DNA of 64,000 bases from Ichthyophis bannanicus (taxonomy: Eukaryota > Chordata > Amphibia > Gymnophiona > Ichthyophiidae), in NCBI GenBank assembly GCA_033557465.1, contig CM066033.1, positions 13,765,080 through 13,829,079 on the forward strand, written 5' to 3'. The translations under genes were made by a program, and so were the position numbers. Under the pieces are notes generated by a model. The model made no database searches. It worked only from the letters and a program-made list of their open reading frames with translations, and was not told where the DNA came from. Positions 32,881 through 44,506 of this stretch are shown here, piece by piece. How positions within the stretch are numbered: position 1 is the stretch's first letter; every line of letters starts with the position of its first letter.

Positions 32881-33219
32881 CTATTGAATATAAGTGAAAG
32901 TAAGATCACTAATTTTACAGATATAGAGAAGGACACAGATAATGAATTATCACCACAGAATTCTTCAAAGATATTTGCTGGGCTAAGGAGCCATACAGTA
33001 TAAAAGAAATGCAAGCTGGTTTTGCTTGTAGACTGGTACAAGTCAGAAATAGCACATGAAGAGAGAAGAACAGAGCACTGGATTTCATCCTACTGGTTCT
33101 GGGTGTCTCATCCTCACCTCTAGCCTCCACCCTCAATCCCTTCACTCACATTACAGCTACTAAAGTCCACTGAGAATTTGTGAAAGATTTTGCAACTCCC
33201 AGATGGACTAGTTATATTC
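32881..33219. other. Probable intron of the zinc-finger gene
   Basis: Lies upstream of the finger exon on the minus strand, starting with the acceptor at 32881-32893. A 76-codon minus-strand frame (32915-33145) has no KRAB signature. No branch of a named repeat is seen. Confidence 0.4.
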
Positions 33220-35570
33220 ATAGGAACATAAGAAATGTCATACTAGGTCAGACCAAGATCCATCAAGCCCAGTATCCTGTTTCCAACAGTGGCCAATCCA
33301 AGTTACAGGTACCTAGCAGTTTCCCAAAAAGACATACAGGTTTCAGAATGCTTGTATTGGGGCAAGCAGTGCATTACCCGGGTCTCCTTTGTTAATGGTT
33401 TATGGATCTTTCCTCCAGGAATTTGTTCAAAACTTTTTCAAACCCAGCTACACGAGCAGCTTTTAGTACATCCTCCAGTAATGAATTCTAGAGTTTGATT
33501 ACATGTTAAATGAAACAATATTTCCTCTTATTAGTCTTAAATGGGTTACACCATAGCTTCATTGCATGTCCCCTAGTCTTTCTACTTTTTGATGGCGTAA
33601 AGAATTGATCTACGTTTACCTGTTCCACTCTATTCATTAATTTATAGACCTCTATCATATCTCCCCTAAGCCGACTGTTTTCTTGGTTGAAGAGGCCTAA
33701 GCTTTTAAACTTCTCCTCATATTCAAGGTGTGGTCGCACCATGGAACGACAAAGAGGCATTATAATATTCTTTGTTTTATTCTCCATGCCTTCCCTTATG
33801 ATTCCTAGCATCTTAGTTGGCTTCCTGGCTGCTACTGCACACTGGGCGGAGGATTTCAATGTGCTATCCACGATGACACCTAAATCTTTTTCCCAGGTGG
33901 TGGTTCCTAACGTGAAACCTTACATCATGTAACTTTAGTTTGGCTTTTTCTTTCCTAGGTGCATAACTTTGCATGTGTCCACATTAAATTTCATCTGACA
34001 TTTGAACGTCCAGTCTTCCAATTTATCAAGGTCCTCTTGAAATTTTTCACAATCCTCTTGGGTTTTAACAACTTTGATTAATTTTGGGTGATCTACAAAT
34101 TTGACTCCCTCACTTGTTATTCCCATTTCCAGGTAATTTATAAATATGTTAAAAAGCAGCAGACCCATCCCAGATCCCTGTGGTACTGCATTATTCACCT
34201 TTCTCCATTGAGAAAATTGGCCATTCAGCCTATCTTCTGCTTTCTATCTTTTAACCAGTTCCTGATCCACAATAATACACTACCTCCTATCCCATGACTT
34301 TTTAACTTCAACAAGAGTCTCTCATGAGGGACCTTGTCAAAGGCTTTCTGAAAATACAGATACACTATTGACTGGCTCATCTTTGTCTACCTGTTTATTC
34401 ACACCTTCAAAACAAATATAACAGATTAGTACAAGACGTTCCTTGGCTAAAGCCATGTTGGCCTTCTCCCATTAAACCATGACTATCTACCTGTTCAGTA
34501 ATTTTGTTCTTTATAATGGTTTCTACCATTTTGCCGGCAACTGACATCAGGCTCACCAGCCTGTAATTTCCTGGATCACCCCTGGAACCCTTTTCAAAAA
34601 TTGGCGTTACACTGGCTATTCTCCAATTTTCAGGTACTACAGATTACTAATAGTAGGTCTATAGTCTCATATTTCAGTTCTTTCAACACCCTCGGATGTA
34701 TACCATCCAGTCCAGGTAATTTGCTATGGCTATGTCCCCTCTTAATGCCCCTTTTACCCCATCTATCATGTAATGGTCTAACTGACTCTGTCCCAGGTGT
34801 TTTGCTATGAATGTACTTGAAAAAGTCTTCACTATCAGGGTCGTCCATTCCTGCTATTCGTCCCCTCTTCCGACCCCAACTAATTTCCCTGCATTTTGTA
34901 TGGGGTGCTTAGGTGGGGGTGGCGTGAGGGCGGGAAGTGGCCCCGGATATACAGAGCCGATTCCAATGTTGGCCCTATATGTCTGGGGCCGGCAGACTGT
35001 ACGGGGAACTTATTCCACCTCTGAGATAAGTTCCCCTAATCGACAGGGAACAGCAGGCCTGGGCATTGAAAGAAGTAGGAGGGGGTAGAGGAGATTCCCC
35101 ACAGACCGAACCTGGCTTTGGGGGTTGGGATGCGGGGAATGCAGAATCTGTTTGGGGGCCAGGGATCATGGTTCTCGAATAGAGACACGGTGCCATAGCG
35201 CCTGGACATCATGGTGCCACGACTCCATTCAGGAGCCCTGACTGAGTAATCCGGGCAAGGCCTGTATGTGCAAGCTGACTGGGATCGAGGTCCCGTCCTG
35301 CACATACAGGCCAGTACGCAATTCTGATCCCACAGGGCTAGACGTGCCCCACATGATCAGAATCATGGCTAACTCTCTGTGTCCGGTTCCGACCGGGCAC
35401 ACAGAGGGCCAGGACATCCAGGATGGAATCGGGCCATATGCGTTTTTGCCTTCACAGCAAGCTTCTTCTGAAATTCTCTCTTTGCCTGCCTTATCAATTA
35501 CTTGCATCTAACTTGCCAGTGCTTATTTTTCCAGTTTTTATCTTTTGCCTCCTTTTTCTATTTCCTGGAC
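33220..35570 (-). mobile_element. CR1 LINE, decayed, with internal insertion
   Basis: The 3' end is at 33222 ('ataggaacataagaaatgtc'). Going upstream on the minus strand come the C-terminal codons (33506-33871, [20 protein letters not shown]), an RT piece (34198-33935, VPQGSGMGLLLFNIFINYLE with a damaged active site), and the LPGLDGIHPRVLKELKYE block (34630-34848). After an insert of about 600 bp at 34837-35437, the copy resumes to about 35570 with the segment matching 49330-49455 of the better copy. Frameshifts throughout; inactive. Confidence 0.85.
34837..35437. mobile_element. Unnamed GC-rich insertion inside CR1
   Basis: The CR1 sequence stops after 'aaaaagtcttcactatc' and resumes at 'gcgtttttgccttcacagc', so the intervening 600 bp is an insertion. 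It is GC-rich, rich in short inverted repeats and lacks a coding motif. It shares GGATGGAATCGGG and ATTCTGATCC with 11288-11612. I could not find clear target duplications. It may be a non-autonomous DNA element. Confidence 0.5.
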
Positions 35571-35584
35571 TATTACATGGACCA

Positions 35585-35990
35585 CCCAAACAATCAGACC
35601 CCTACAGATGGCACAAAATTCTGCTGCCCGCATAATCACCGGATCATAAATTCCTCCCTCTCCCCGAGCCAACTGCATTGGCTTCCGATCGCCTCCGGGA
35701 TCAAATTCAAAATAGATCTCAACATATACAAGATCCAGCACAACTTGTCCCCTGACATTCTCGTCAACATGAACACAAGCACAAGACCCAGGCGACGTAA
35801 CAGAGTGGAAACCATTCAGACCTCTAGCATCTACTCTAAAACCACCCAATCCACATCTGCAAGAGCATTATCACTAGCAGTACCGGCCCTCTGGAACTCC
35901 CTTCCATATGACCTGAGAGCCACCACAGATGCCAAAGTCTTCAGAAAGAAACTCAAAACAGTCGCTGGCCACATGTTAGCAACAGGGCTA
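35585..35990 (+). mobile_element. L2-like LINE C-terminal fragment
   Basis: Plus-strand codons read LHWLPIASGIKFKIDLNIYK, ARALSLAVPALWNSLPYDLR and FRKKLKTVAGHML, the standard end of L2-type ORF2, upstream of which only 'tggcacaaaattctgctgcc' (the AQNSAAR block in another frame) remains. No tail of the usual type follows. Confidence 0.75.
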
Positions 35991-36489
35991 CTGCGTCGGA
36001 GGCAGAGGAAAGGAAGATCAGCGTCAGAAGAGGTAGGTCTGTTGCGTTCATGCTCTTTTTTCACACGTTTTTTTGCTGCTGGAGGCCTGATTCTTAAGGG
36101 AGTCTCAAGGGTGCTTTCGGGGCTGGTTGGCACGGAATCCCATCAATTGGGGGAGTGGGATGCTAATAGTCCTTGTTGGTCCGGTGATCCATTATTTCTC
36201 GATTGTGTTAGAGGTATAAAAAAAAAAAAAAGTTTGTCCAGAAACAAGGTTTGGCAGCAGACTCCCTGAAGACTGTGCAATGGCATTCTGTTGGGTCAGA
36301 GCAGTCCAGACACCATGCCAATGAGGCTGCAGTGTTTGGTGTCCGGCGTCCAGTGGGGAACAATGTCAGAGACAGGAGTGTGCAGAGGCTGCGTAATGGA
36401 AGCGGCATCCTTGGAACAGGGTATCCAAGCAAGTATAGACTAGGAACCCCCTTTAGCCCTCTACCAGGAGTCGGCAGGACCTGGGTTCA
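35991..36489. other. Left flank of the DIRS element, unassigned
   Basis: No coding motif. Includes a poly-A run at 36218-36231. The DIRS left terminus should lie here but I cannot place it. Confidence 0.35.
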
Positions 36490-36491
36490 CA

Positions 36492-37660
36492 ATGGTTGAG
36501 TCTGGGTCACCGCCACCTTCTCTGTCAGATCATCCTGCTCTCTCTCTGCCGCAGCCCAGGCCCTCCACTTCGAAGGGAGTGGAAGGGGGAGAGAGAGACA
36601 CTGGGGTGGTTTTTTTCCCAGAGTTTGTTTTATTGCTGCACAGAGGGCTTTGTCTGAAGCAACAAAGCATACTAGATCAGGAGCCAGTGCAGGAGGGTGC
36701 GGCAAAAAGGGGAGCTGACCACAAGGAGCCGGAAGATGCAGAGGTGCCTCTGAAACGGACTAGGCTGGTGAGTGAGGTGGCTTTACACTCCCCTTGGTTG
36801 GAGGCTCATGAGTCGTCGTCCTCGGACCGGGAAAGGGGGGAGGACGAGGAGGAGCTCAAAGAGGGCGAGATTCCGGAGGAGAAACAGGCCAGGATTGTTT
36901 GGGTGTTCCGCCGAGAATAGTTGCCGGCGTTAATCAGTGAGTCCTTGAAGACCCTCAATATCTCCGCAGGCATCCCAGCAGAGGAGGAGACATTGGAGTA
37001 TCCATTTATTCAGGCAGTTAGGAAGTCACAAAAAGTCTTCCCAGTTCACCGAGTGGTTCGTCAGATGATCCAGGAGGAGTGGGACCAGCCGGAGTCTGGC
37101 TTAAGGGGAGTGCGGTCCATGTCGCGATTATACCCCTTGCCGGAACACGAGAGAGATTTACTTCGGTCCCTAGGGTGGACGCAGCCATGTCGGCAGTTAC
37201 CAAGAAGACAACCATCCCTGTTGAAGCAGTGCGGCCCTTAAGAATGCTCAGGACAGGAAGCTAGACACGTTATTAAACAAGTCTTTGACATCAATGCCCT
37301 GGCTCTCCAGGCATTCGTGTGCAGGGCTTAGGTGGCCAGGGCTTGCCTTCGATGGTCTCAGCAGTTCCAGCTGCTGAGTGACCTCCCTGCTTATCAGGAG
37401 TCTGGCGAAGAATATGGCTTCGGTGGTGGCCACCTGTTGCTATCTGTGGCTCCGCAACTGGGCGGCAGATGGTTCCTCTAAGGCTCAACTCAGCAAGCTC
37501 GCCTTGAAGGGAAAGCTTTTGTTTGGGAAGGACCTGGACAAATTGGTTAAGGAGCTGGGAGAATCTAAGGGAGGCAGGCTCCCAGAGGATAGACCAAAAC
37601 AGAGTCACATCCCCGCACCTGCACTGTCTCAGCCGTGTGACTTTCATAAGTTTCGGTAGC
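36492..37660 (+). pseudogene. DIRS gag-like protein, broken
   Basis: The first part (36492-36920) has an acidic block (SSSSDRERGEDEEELKEGEI), then an in-frame TAG at 36918 and continuation as PALISESLKTLNISAGIPAE to 37241. A frameshift near 37180 moves the frame. The end reads NWAADGSSKAQLSKLALKGK and KLVKELGESKGGRLPEDRPK, the conserved end of vertebrate DIRS gag. The protein would package element RNA. Confidence 0.75.
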
Positions 37661-37769
37661 TCGCGCAACACCCTTTCAGAGGGGACGCTTTCCCACGAAA
37701 GGACAGAATTTCCAGGGGCAGGAAGGGGATTTGGGGTCTCTTCCTCCACGTTGGGTCCTAGGAAGCCAC

Positions 37770-38283
37770 AATGAAGCGAGGGGAACCCGGGCCGGCTGGT
37801 GGAGGGGGGGGGGGGGGCGCCTGCGGCAGATTTTTCTCTGCTTGGATTGGGTCACTTCCAATCAATGGGTTCTGGAGGTGGTTTGAGAGGGGTATGCCCT
37901 CGAACTGGCAAGACCAATCCCCCCATCGTTTGTGCAGTCGCCTTGCACAGCCCTATCCAAGGCCTCGGCAGCAAAGGAAACCTTGGCGCAGCTTCTGCTC
38001 CTGGGAGCGGTCGTGCCAGTTCCCAAAAGCCAGTGCGGCTGTGGTCGATACTCCATTTATTTTGTGGTTCCCAAAAAGGAGGGTTCCTTCCGTCCGATTC
38101 TCAACCCCAAATGAGTCAATCATTGTCTCAGGGTTCCTCACTTTTGAATGGAAACCCTGAGGTTGGTAATAGTGGAAGTATGGCAGGGAGAGTTTCTAAT
38201 GTCTCTCGACCTCACGGAGGCGTATCTCCACATTCCCATCCGCTAGTCACACCTACAGTTCCTGCTCTTTGCTGTTTGAGGAT
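37770..38283 (+). pseudogene. DIRS reverse transcriptase, N-terminal part
   Basis: Frames overlap because of frameshifts. Readable blocks: FFSAWIGSLPINGFWRW; then SKASAAKETLAQLLLLGAVV; YSIYFVVPKKEGSFRPILNP, the first RT block; and further on MSLDLTEAYLHIPI and LQFLLFAV in mixed frames. The gene stops at about 38283 where an insertion begins and resumes at 41306. Confidence 0.8.
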
Positions 38284-40734
38284 CCACTCCCTGCGCCCCT
38301 TGTAGCCTCTAAGAATGGCTTACAATGAAGACTCTAAAGAAGCTTACTTCCCACTACCGGTTGCAGTCACAGACAACGTATACATAATCAATGGGTCGTC
38401 TAACAGAAGGTCACAGTCTCCTATCCCAGCTGGGATCCTGCACTGCATGCTCTGCTTCAACCAAGGAGACTAAGGACCCCACATTGACTGCGGGCACGAC
38501 CATTCATGACGCCCACTGCTTCCACAGGGTCTTCCAGGGGAAGAATGATATCACCCAAACCCCTTATTAGGCAGCGCAATGGTTAAGGTGATGACCTCAG
38601 TGGCAGATGTCATGGTGGGCTTCTTTAGTAAGGCTGTCAGAGACAACTCTCTCTGGTTAGCACATGACCTCTAGAACAAGTAAGCGGCATCAACTTGATC
38701 TTACCATTGATCCGGCAGCCCCGGAGCATCCACTTGATGCTCATCCTAGACCCGGCGTCTGTCGAGACATCGTTGTTCTCTCTGCCACAGTTGCATGGTT
38801 TCCAGGCTTTCACACCCGACAAACGTCTGATGTAAGCACTTCCCACCATCAGGTTGGGATTCCGCCATCTGGTCGCGATATACCTTCCACTTCTCGGACT
38901 CAACAGCGCTTCTGCCTAGCAACGGCTTCTCATGCCGGTCTGGGAATCTGGAGCCAAGACCCCACCGCTGCCCTTCTGGGGGCCCTGCTGTGATCCTACA
39001 ACCAGCCCCCCCACTACCCCTGAACCTTCTGGCAAAACTCCTCAAGACCCCTGCCCCAGCAACTCTGTGGCACTGAACCCAACGTCACAGGGGACATGAA
39101 GACGGAGTGACAGGCTCATCTCCAGCCTGGGACCCCAGTCTGGATTTCCTTATGATCCACTCAGGAGCAACCTGCCTCAGCAAAGGCAGGTGTATCTGGC
39201 CTACGGTCACAGGCTCGATTCGGAGGTCCAAATCTGGCGAGGACCATATTGGGAGGCTGAGGATCATATTGGGGCGTTACAATGGTGCAGCAATGCCTGT
39301 GGCTCTGCTCTCCAGGGCCTGAACGGCGAGGGAGCAGATGCTCCTGGCAGTCCTCCCCCCCTTGGATTCGTGCAGGAGCTCAACCCGTAGGCGTCCTCTT
39401 TCAGCGGGCCTCATCGCAAGCAGGTCTGTATGCTGACGCTCCAGCACCAGATCCAGACCCTGTTAACGGGCTGTGATCCAGACCTGAACCGGTGGTCTTC
39501 TACTATCGGCACGGCTGAACGGCTCACACGAACGAGCAATAGCCTCCACGTGGCCATCGCTCTTGAAATGCCGCCACTGTCCAGAGCATGTTAGCTTGAA
39601 ATAGATCTCTGGTATGCCCGGGATATACACAGAACAGTGCACGAAACTGGGTCCAAGCCCCACCGGCACTTCCACAAGCACAGCTGCCTGGATTCAGGCA
39701 AATCGGCGACACTGACAAACGCCCAAGCCATCCCAGATACAAGCAAGGGCTCAGCTACGGCCAAGGGCTCATGGGCTCGGCTACAAGCAAGGGCCCCAGG
39801 GCGCGCACACAAGCATGCACACATGACATGCATTTAACAGTGAGGGTGCAGATCACTGAGAGGCGTGAGGCTGTGAGTCTTGTCGTCCAGACAGCCCTAA
39901 CAATCTGGACTCCCACCTCGCTGCCACCTCCACTGGCTGCCCAGCTCAGAATGGACTCGGGCGCTGCAGCATTGGTGGTCAACCTCATACCACTCTTATA
40001 ACATAGCCGATGCTGCCTCGCTATCCTGGCACGCACCGTTCGCCTCACTGCTAACATAGACCGGATGGTACACCATTATGTTCAGACGGGCCCTGCACGT
40101 CCATTGCTCTGGTCCAACACTGGCAATCTGAATCATGCTTTCCCAATGGCACAGGTTTCCCAATGCCGGTTGGGTCTTATCCTCCGCACTAAATGTATAC
40201 GACTTCCTCCAATAACAAGTCCGGAGTCGACTACACGTTAAAAAAAAAACAAAAAACCCTGAAAGAGACGCCTCCCCTTTTTAGAGATGTTCCTCCCTCA
40301 TGCCAGCAACTGATGCAGCTGCTTCTTCGTTGCAGTTTCTCCTGCACCACTACTGCTCGATGTCCTCGTTGCGGTTGCTTCCGCACCACTACTGCCTGAT
40401 GGTCTTCACCTCTGCTGCCCCTTTTTCTTTTAACTACAATTGCTACGGCAGGTCGTCGTGCAGTGCCTGGTAACTCCTCCCTGCTACTACACGCTGCTAC
40501 GGCACAGCTGTGCTCCGCCACTACTGTGTGCTCCACCACTCAAGGCCTCTAGGTTCCTGCAGGCCTATATGTGCTTACAACGCTACTACTGCACATGCGT
40601 GCTTTGCCTCTTCAGGCCCAGGTATAGGCCTCTCTAACCTTGTTGCAACTTTCAACATACTGTCATGCCAGACCTGAAGAAGGGTCTCGGCTTTCCCCAT
40701 CCCCCACAGCGCATGGCAGCTTGGGAGGCACCAA
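38284..40734. other. Unassigned insertion inside the DIRS RT gene
   Basis: The DIRS frame is interrupted here and resumes at 41306. The block is GC- and C-rich and lacks a frame or motif that I recognise. It holds small internal duplications: 'acaagcaagggctcagctac' and 'acaagcaagggccccagg' near 39740-39795, and a tandem pair near 40325-40390 ('ctgcaccactactgctcg' / 'ccgcaccactactgcctg'). It may be a decayed element with the inverted repeat at 40735-40828 as one end. Confidence 0.4.
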
Positions 40735-40828
40735 GTGTGGCTGATTCATCCTGCTTGTCCTAGGAGAAAACGGACTTACTTACCTGTAACTGGAGTTCTC
40801 CGGGGACAGGAGGATAAGTCAGCCACAC
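40735..40828. repeat. DIRS-type inverted terminal repeat, another family
   Basis: The left arm GTGTGGCTGATTCATCCTGC pairs with the right arm containing GGATAAGTCAGCCACAC (imperfect). Between them lies TTACTTACCTGTAA (40776-40789), the reverse complement of the 14-mer at 9325 and 57576. The layout matches the hairpin at 57271-57595, but the arms differ in sequence. Confidence 0.6.
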
Positions 40829-41023
40829 ATACCCCCCTCCTCCCCTGGATGGGGCCGGCCTCAGTCCTGGTGCCGCCTCCTAGCGGCAAAAGGCTCAGCT
40901 AGTGATGTACTGGCTAGCTAAGGGCGGGCAGGAGGGTGGGGCCAGTTGGCCCATGCTCAGAAGGGCTAAAAGCCCTTCTGGGCTATGGAGAGTACTTCCG
41001 TCTTGGCGCCGTCGGATGACGGG

Positions 41024-41303
41024 GTTGGGTCAAGGTACTTCAGGCTGGAAGGTCGGGGGTTTAAATCCCACTAGAGGACAGCAACCTTGGGCCGGAAGGA
41101 CTGGGGTTTCTAGTCCCACAGGTGCTCCTTGTGGTCTTGGGCAAACCACTTAACCCTCCATAGCCCATGTCCCCTGTAAAATAGTTATCTCCAAGTTATA
41201 ATGCCCTGTTCAATGTAATTTCAGTTTGTTCAATGTATACCGCACTGATAAAGAATAGCGCGGTATATAAGAGAATGTAAATAAATAAATACATACATAC
41301 TTA
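41024..41303 (+). mobile_element. SINE with L2-type tail, 5'-truncated
   Basis: Begins inside the tRNA-like head ('ttgggtcaaggtacttcagg'). It has 'ttaaatcccactagaggaca', the 'cttgggcaaaccacttaacc' core, then 'caatgtataccgcactgata', 'gcgcggtatataagagaatg' and AAATAAATAAATAC. The tail hairpin is the same as in L2 copies at 25700 and 30130, so L2 machinery probably moves this SINE. Confidence 0.8.
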
Positions 41304-41305
41304 TG

Positions 41306-42437
41306 GGACACTTTCAGTTTCAGGCATTACTCTTCGGACTGGTGACGATGCCTCGTACCTTTACCAAGGTGATGGTCATGGTGGCAGCGGCTCTTCGCAA
41401 AGAAGGGATCCTGGTCCACCCGTACCTCAATGACTGGTTAATCCACACCAAGTCCAAGGAGGAGAGTGTAGAGGTAACAACCAAGGTAGTCAATCTCTTG
41501 AGGAGCCGGGGGTGGGTAATCAACTTGTCCAAGAGCAGATTGGTTCCCTCCCAGGAGATCAAGTATCTCGGGGCAAGGTTCGACACCTGCTTAGGCAAGG
41601 TGTTCTTGCCAGTTCAGAGGACGAGGGAGCTTTGGCGTCTGGTGGGTCAGCTTCTGGCCATGAGGGTGCCCACCACTTGGCATCATCTCCAAGTTCTGGG
41701 GACCATGGCGGCGACGATCAAGCTCGTACCCTGGACGAGGGCCCACATGAGACTGCTCCAGTGATCCCTTCTATGTCACTGGTCTCATCAGCATCAGCCT
41801 CAGCCTTTGTCCACGGTGCTATCATGTCCTCTGGTGACCAGGACAGCCCTGGACTGGTGGCTCCAGCTAGGGAAGCTGGAGCAGGGGATGCCTCTCGAGT
41901 CCCTGTGGTGGATTCAGTTGATGATAGATGCCAGTCTGGTCAGCTGGGGGGGGCTCACTGCAAGGTGCACTTTGCCCAGGGGTGCTGGAATGCCCCGGAG
42001 GCTTGGTGGTCAACAAACAGGGTAGAAATGCGAGCAGTAGCACTGGCACTCAGAGCGTTCGAGCGCTAGTTCCGACAGAAGGCAGTCCAGGTGTTCTCGG
42101 ACAATGTCACTACAGTGGCCTATATCATTCGGCACGAGCAGTCCTCCCCTGAAGGAGGAGGCAGAGCGGCTGCTTGATTGGGCCGAGGTCAATCTCCAGG
42201 CTTTGTCGGCGGTGCATGTAGCCGGGGTAGAGAATGTCACTGTGGACTACCTGAGCCAGGTCAAGGTGGATCATGGAGAATGAGAACTCTGTCAGGACGT
42301 GTTCAACCAGGTGGTACACCAGTGGAGTCAACACATCATGGACCTCATGGCAAGATGGGGGTCGGCCAAAGCAAGCCGCTTCTTCAGCAGAAGAAAGGAA
42401 AGGATGTCGGAGGGCCTAGATGCTCTCGTTCAGAGAT
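41306..42437 (+). pseudogene. DIRS RT C-terminal part and RNase H, broken
   Basis: The first frame (41303-41764) gives GHFQFQALLFGLVTMPRTFT and VHPYLNDWLIHTKSKEE, the RT active-site block, with YLND where YLDD is usual, so one catalytic Asp is changed. It then gives LRSRGWVINLSKSRLVPSQE, the next block. RNase H follows in other frames: IDASLVSWGG (first Asp), NRVEMRAVALALRAFE (Glu), FSDNVTTVAYIIRHEQ (Asp), then VAGVENVTVDYLSQVKVDHG. The RTE insertion ends this part. Confidence 0.85.
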
Positions 42438-42569
42438 GAAACAACCTAATCAATGGTCCTTTCTCAGAGCAGAAAGTAAATCACTACTCATATGGTTAAT
42501 GCTCCACTCTAACTATTACGTAGTTGGTACAGATTACTATACCAACTATTACTATACCAACTATTACGA

Positions 42570-44262
42570 CTGTGGTACAGATCATCAACTACTAGTATGC
42601 AAACTCAAGCTAAAGTTGAAAAAGAGCAAACCACTCATGAATGCAGCAAAATATGACCTTGAGAATATGCCACTGGAATTTAAAGACTGCCTGCAAAATC
42701 GATTTGCTGCTTTAGATACAAATGACAGAGCTCCGGAAGAGTTATGGAATGACATCAAGAAGGTTGTGTTGGAAGAAAGCGAGAAGTCTCTACAAAAGGT
42801 GAAAATGCAAAAACGGCCAAAATGGATGACCGAAGAAACTCTGAAAATTGCCCAGAAACGCAGAGAAGCTAAAGCCAGAGGAGAAAGAAAGACAATCGCA
42901 GAACTCAACAGAGATTTCCAACGTGCAGCAAGACAGGACAAGGAAAATTACCACAATGACACTTGCAAGGAAATAGAAGCAGAAATTAGAGGAAGAACAA
43001 GATCGGCTTTCCTAAAGCTACGAGAGTTAAAGAAAAATTTCCAGCCTCGAATTGGAATGTTACAAGATGCTCAAGGTTCTATGTTGAATGATGCTGAGAA
43101 GATCAAGAAAAGGTGGAAGGAATATACAGAGTTTTTATATGATAAAGATCAAGTGGACCAACAGCCGTTTCAACCTGTACCTTATGATCGGGAACCATTG
43201 GTGATGAAAGAAGAAGTTGAAGCAGCATTGAAAGCCTTATCAAAGAAGAAAGCACCAGGCATTGATAGCATTCCCATAGAAGTATTGCAGCAATCTGATG
43301 CAGCTGTTACCATACTTACAAGGCTCTGCCAAGAAATATGGAAGACAACGTCATGGCCAACTGACTGGAAAGGATCTGTGTTTGTACCAATAATAAAGAA
43401 AGGTGATCCAACTGACTGTGGAAATTATCGCACAATCGCTCTGATCCCACATGCCAGCAAGATTCTACTGAAGATTATTCAAAAGAGACTACAACCATAC
43501 CTGGAACAAGAACTACCTGACGTGCAAGCAGGGTTCAGGAAAGGGCGAGGAACGAGAGACATCATTGCGGATGTGAGATGGATCCTTGAAAAGACTAAAG
43601 AATACCAAAAGGATATCTATTTGTGCTTTATCGACTATAGCAAGGCTTTTGACTGTGTAGACCATGAGAAACTCTGGGCCACATTAAGAAGCATGGGTAT
43701 ACCAGAACACCTGATCGTTCTCTTGAGAAATCTGTACATTGATCAAGAAGCAACAGTTTGAACGGAACAAGGAGAAACAGAACGGTTTAAAATAAGCAAA
43801 GGTGTAAGACAAGGCTGCATACGTTCCCCCTACCTGTTTAATTTATATGCAGAACAAATCATCAGAGAAGCAGGACTGTATGAAGATAACAGAGGTGTGA
43901 AGATTGGAGGAAGACTCATCAACAACCTTCGCTATGCTGATGATACCACATTACTGGCTGAAAGTGAAGATGATCTGAAACATTTGCTTCTCACAATCAA
44001 AGAACATAGTCTCAAAATGGGCCTGCACCTTAATGTAAAGAAGACAAAGATCATGACAACTGGCATAATCAACAGGTTCATCTTTGAAGGAAAAGAAATT
44101 GAAATCGTGAACAACTTTAACCTACTTGGATCAACTATCAATAAAGAAGCAACAAGCAGTCAAGAAATCAGAAGACGCATTGCTCTTGGCAGAATGGCTA
44201 TGAAAGACCTAGATAAGATTCTCAAGAGCAGAGATGCTTATCTTAAAGAATCTTTAAGATAA
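42570..44262 (+). pseudogene. RTE reverse transcriptase with one in-frame stop
   Basis: A single frame from the endonuclease tail to 44262 with one internal TGA at 43759-43761, where the family has Arg: a CGA to TGA change fits CpG decay. RT blocks: KKKAPGIDSIPIEVL, SVFVPIIKKGDPTDCGNYRT, QAGFRKGRGTRDII, YLCFIDYSKAFDCVDHEKLW (catalytic Asp), GVRQGCIRSPYLFNLYAEQI, NNLRYADDTTLLAESEDDL (YADD intact) and KKTKIMTTG. The end ...LKSRDAYLKESLR is not the usual RTE C-terminus: the frame stops in a hairpin. The apparent open frame begins at 42178 inside DIRS sequence, which is a coincidence of the join. Confidence 0.88.
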
Positions 44263-44264
44263 GC

Positions 44265-44506
44265 ATTTTTCTGACACAATGGTGTGGTTTTTAGATGAAA
44301 GTTGTTACAATACTTTAGTAAACTTAGAAGCGATTTGTAAAATCTCCAGATTGGTCATTGATGCTGCCAGCGCCTTTAACAGTATTTAACATACTGAAGT
44401 CAACATAGCGCTATTGAGTCTGAGACCTTTCCGGAGTTAGTTAGTTTTTGTTTATGACTTTCCATTTCAAATGGTTTATAAGTAACCAGAAACTTATTCC
44501 ATACCA
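44265..44506. other. Unassigned 3' part of the RTE insertion
   Basis: Sequence lying between the hairpin and the target duplication, so it arrived with the RTE. It does not match the RTE 3' end seen at 46873-47400. Chimeric integration by template switching is one possibility. Confidence 0.4.

Larger units (their letters stand above)
42438..44506 (+). mobile_element. RTE/BovB-like LINE inserted in DIRS, 14-bp target duplication
   Basis: CTCGTTCAGAGATG occurs at 42424-42437 and again at the right junction (about 44507-44520), a clean target duplication in the DIRS frame. The element is 5'-truncated inside its endonuclease (DHQLLVCKLKLKLKKSK near 42570). It has a full RT. Its 3' part ends abnormally at a 33-bp hairpin (44237-44269), followed by about 235 bp of unassigned sequence. 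Confidence 0.9.

Noticed and set aside
42178..42570. Apparent N-terminal extension of the RTE frame
   Set aside because: The first part is DIRS RNase H region in another frame. The RTE target duplication at 42424-42437 shows where the two were joined.
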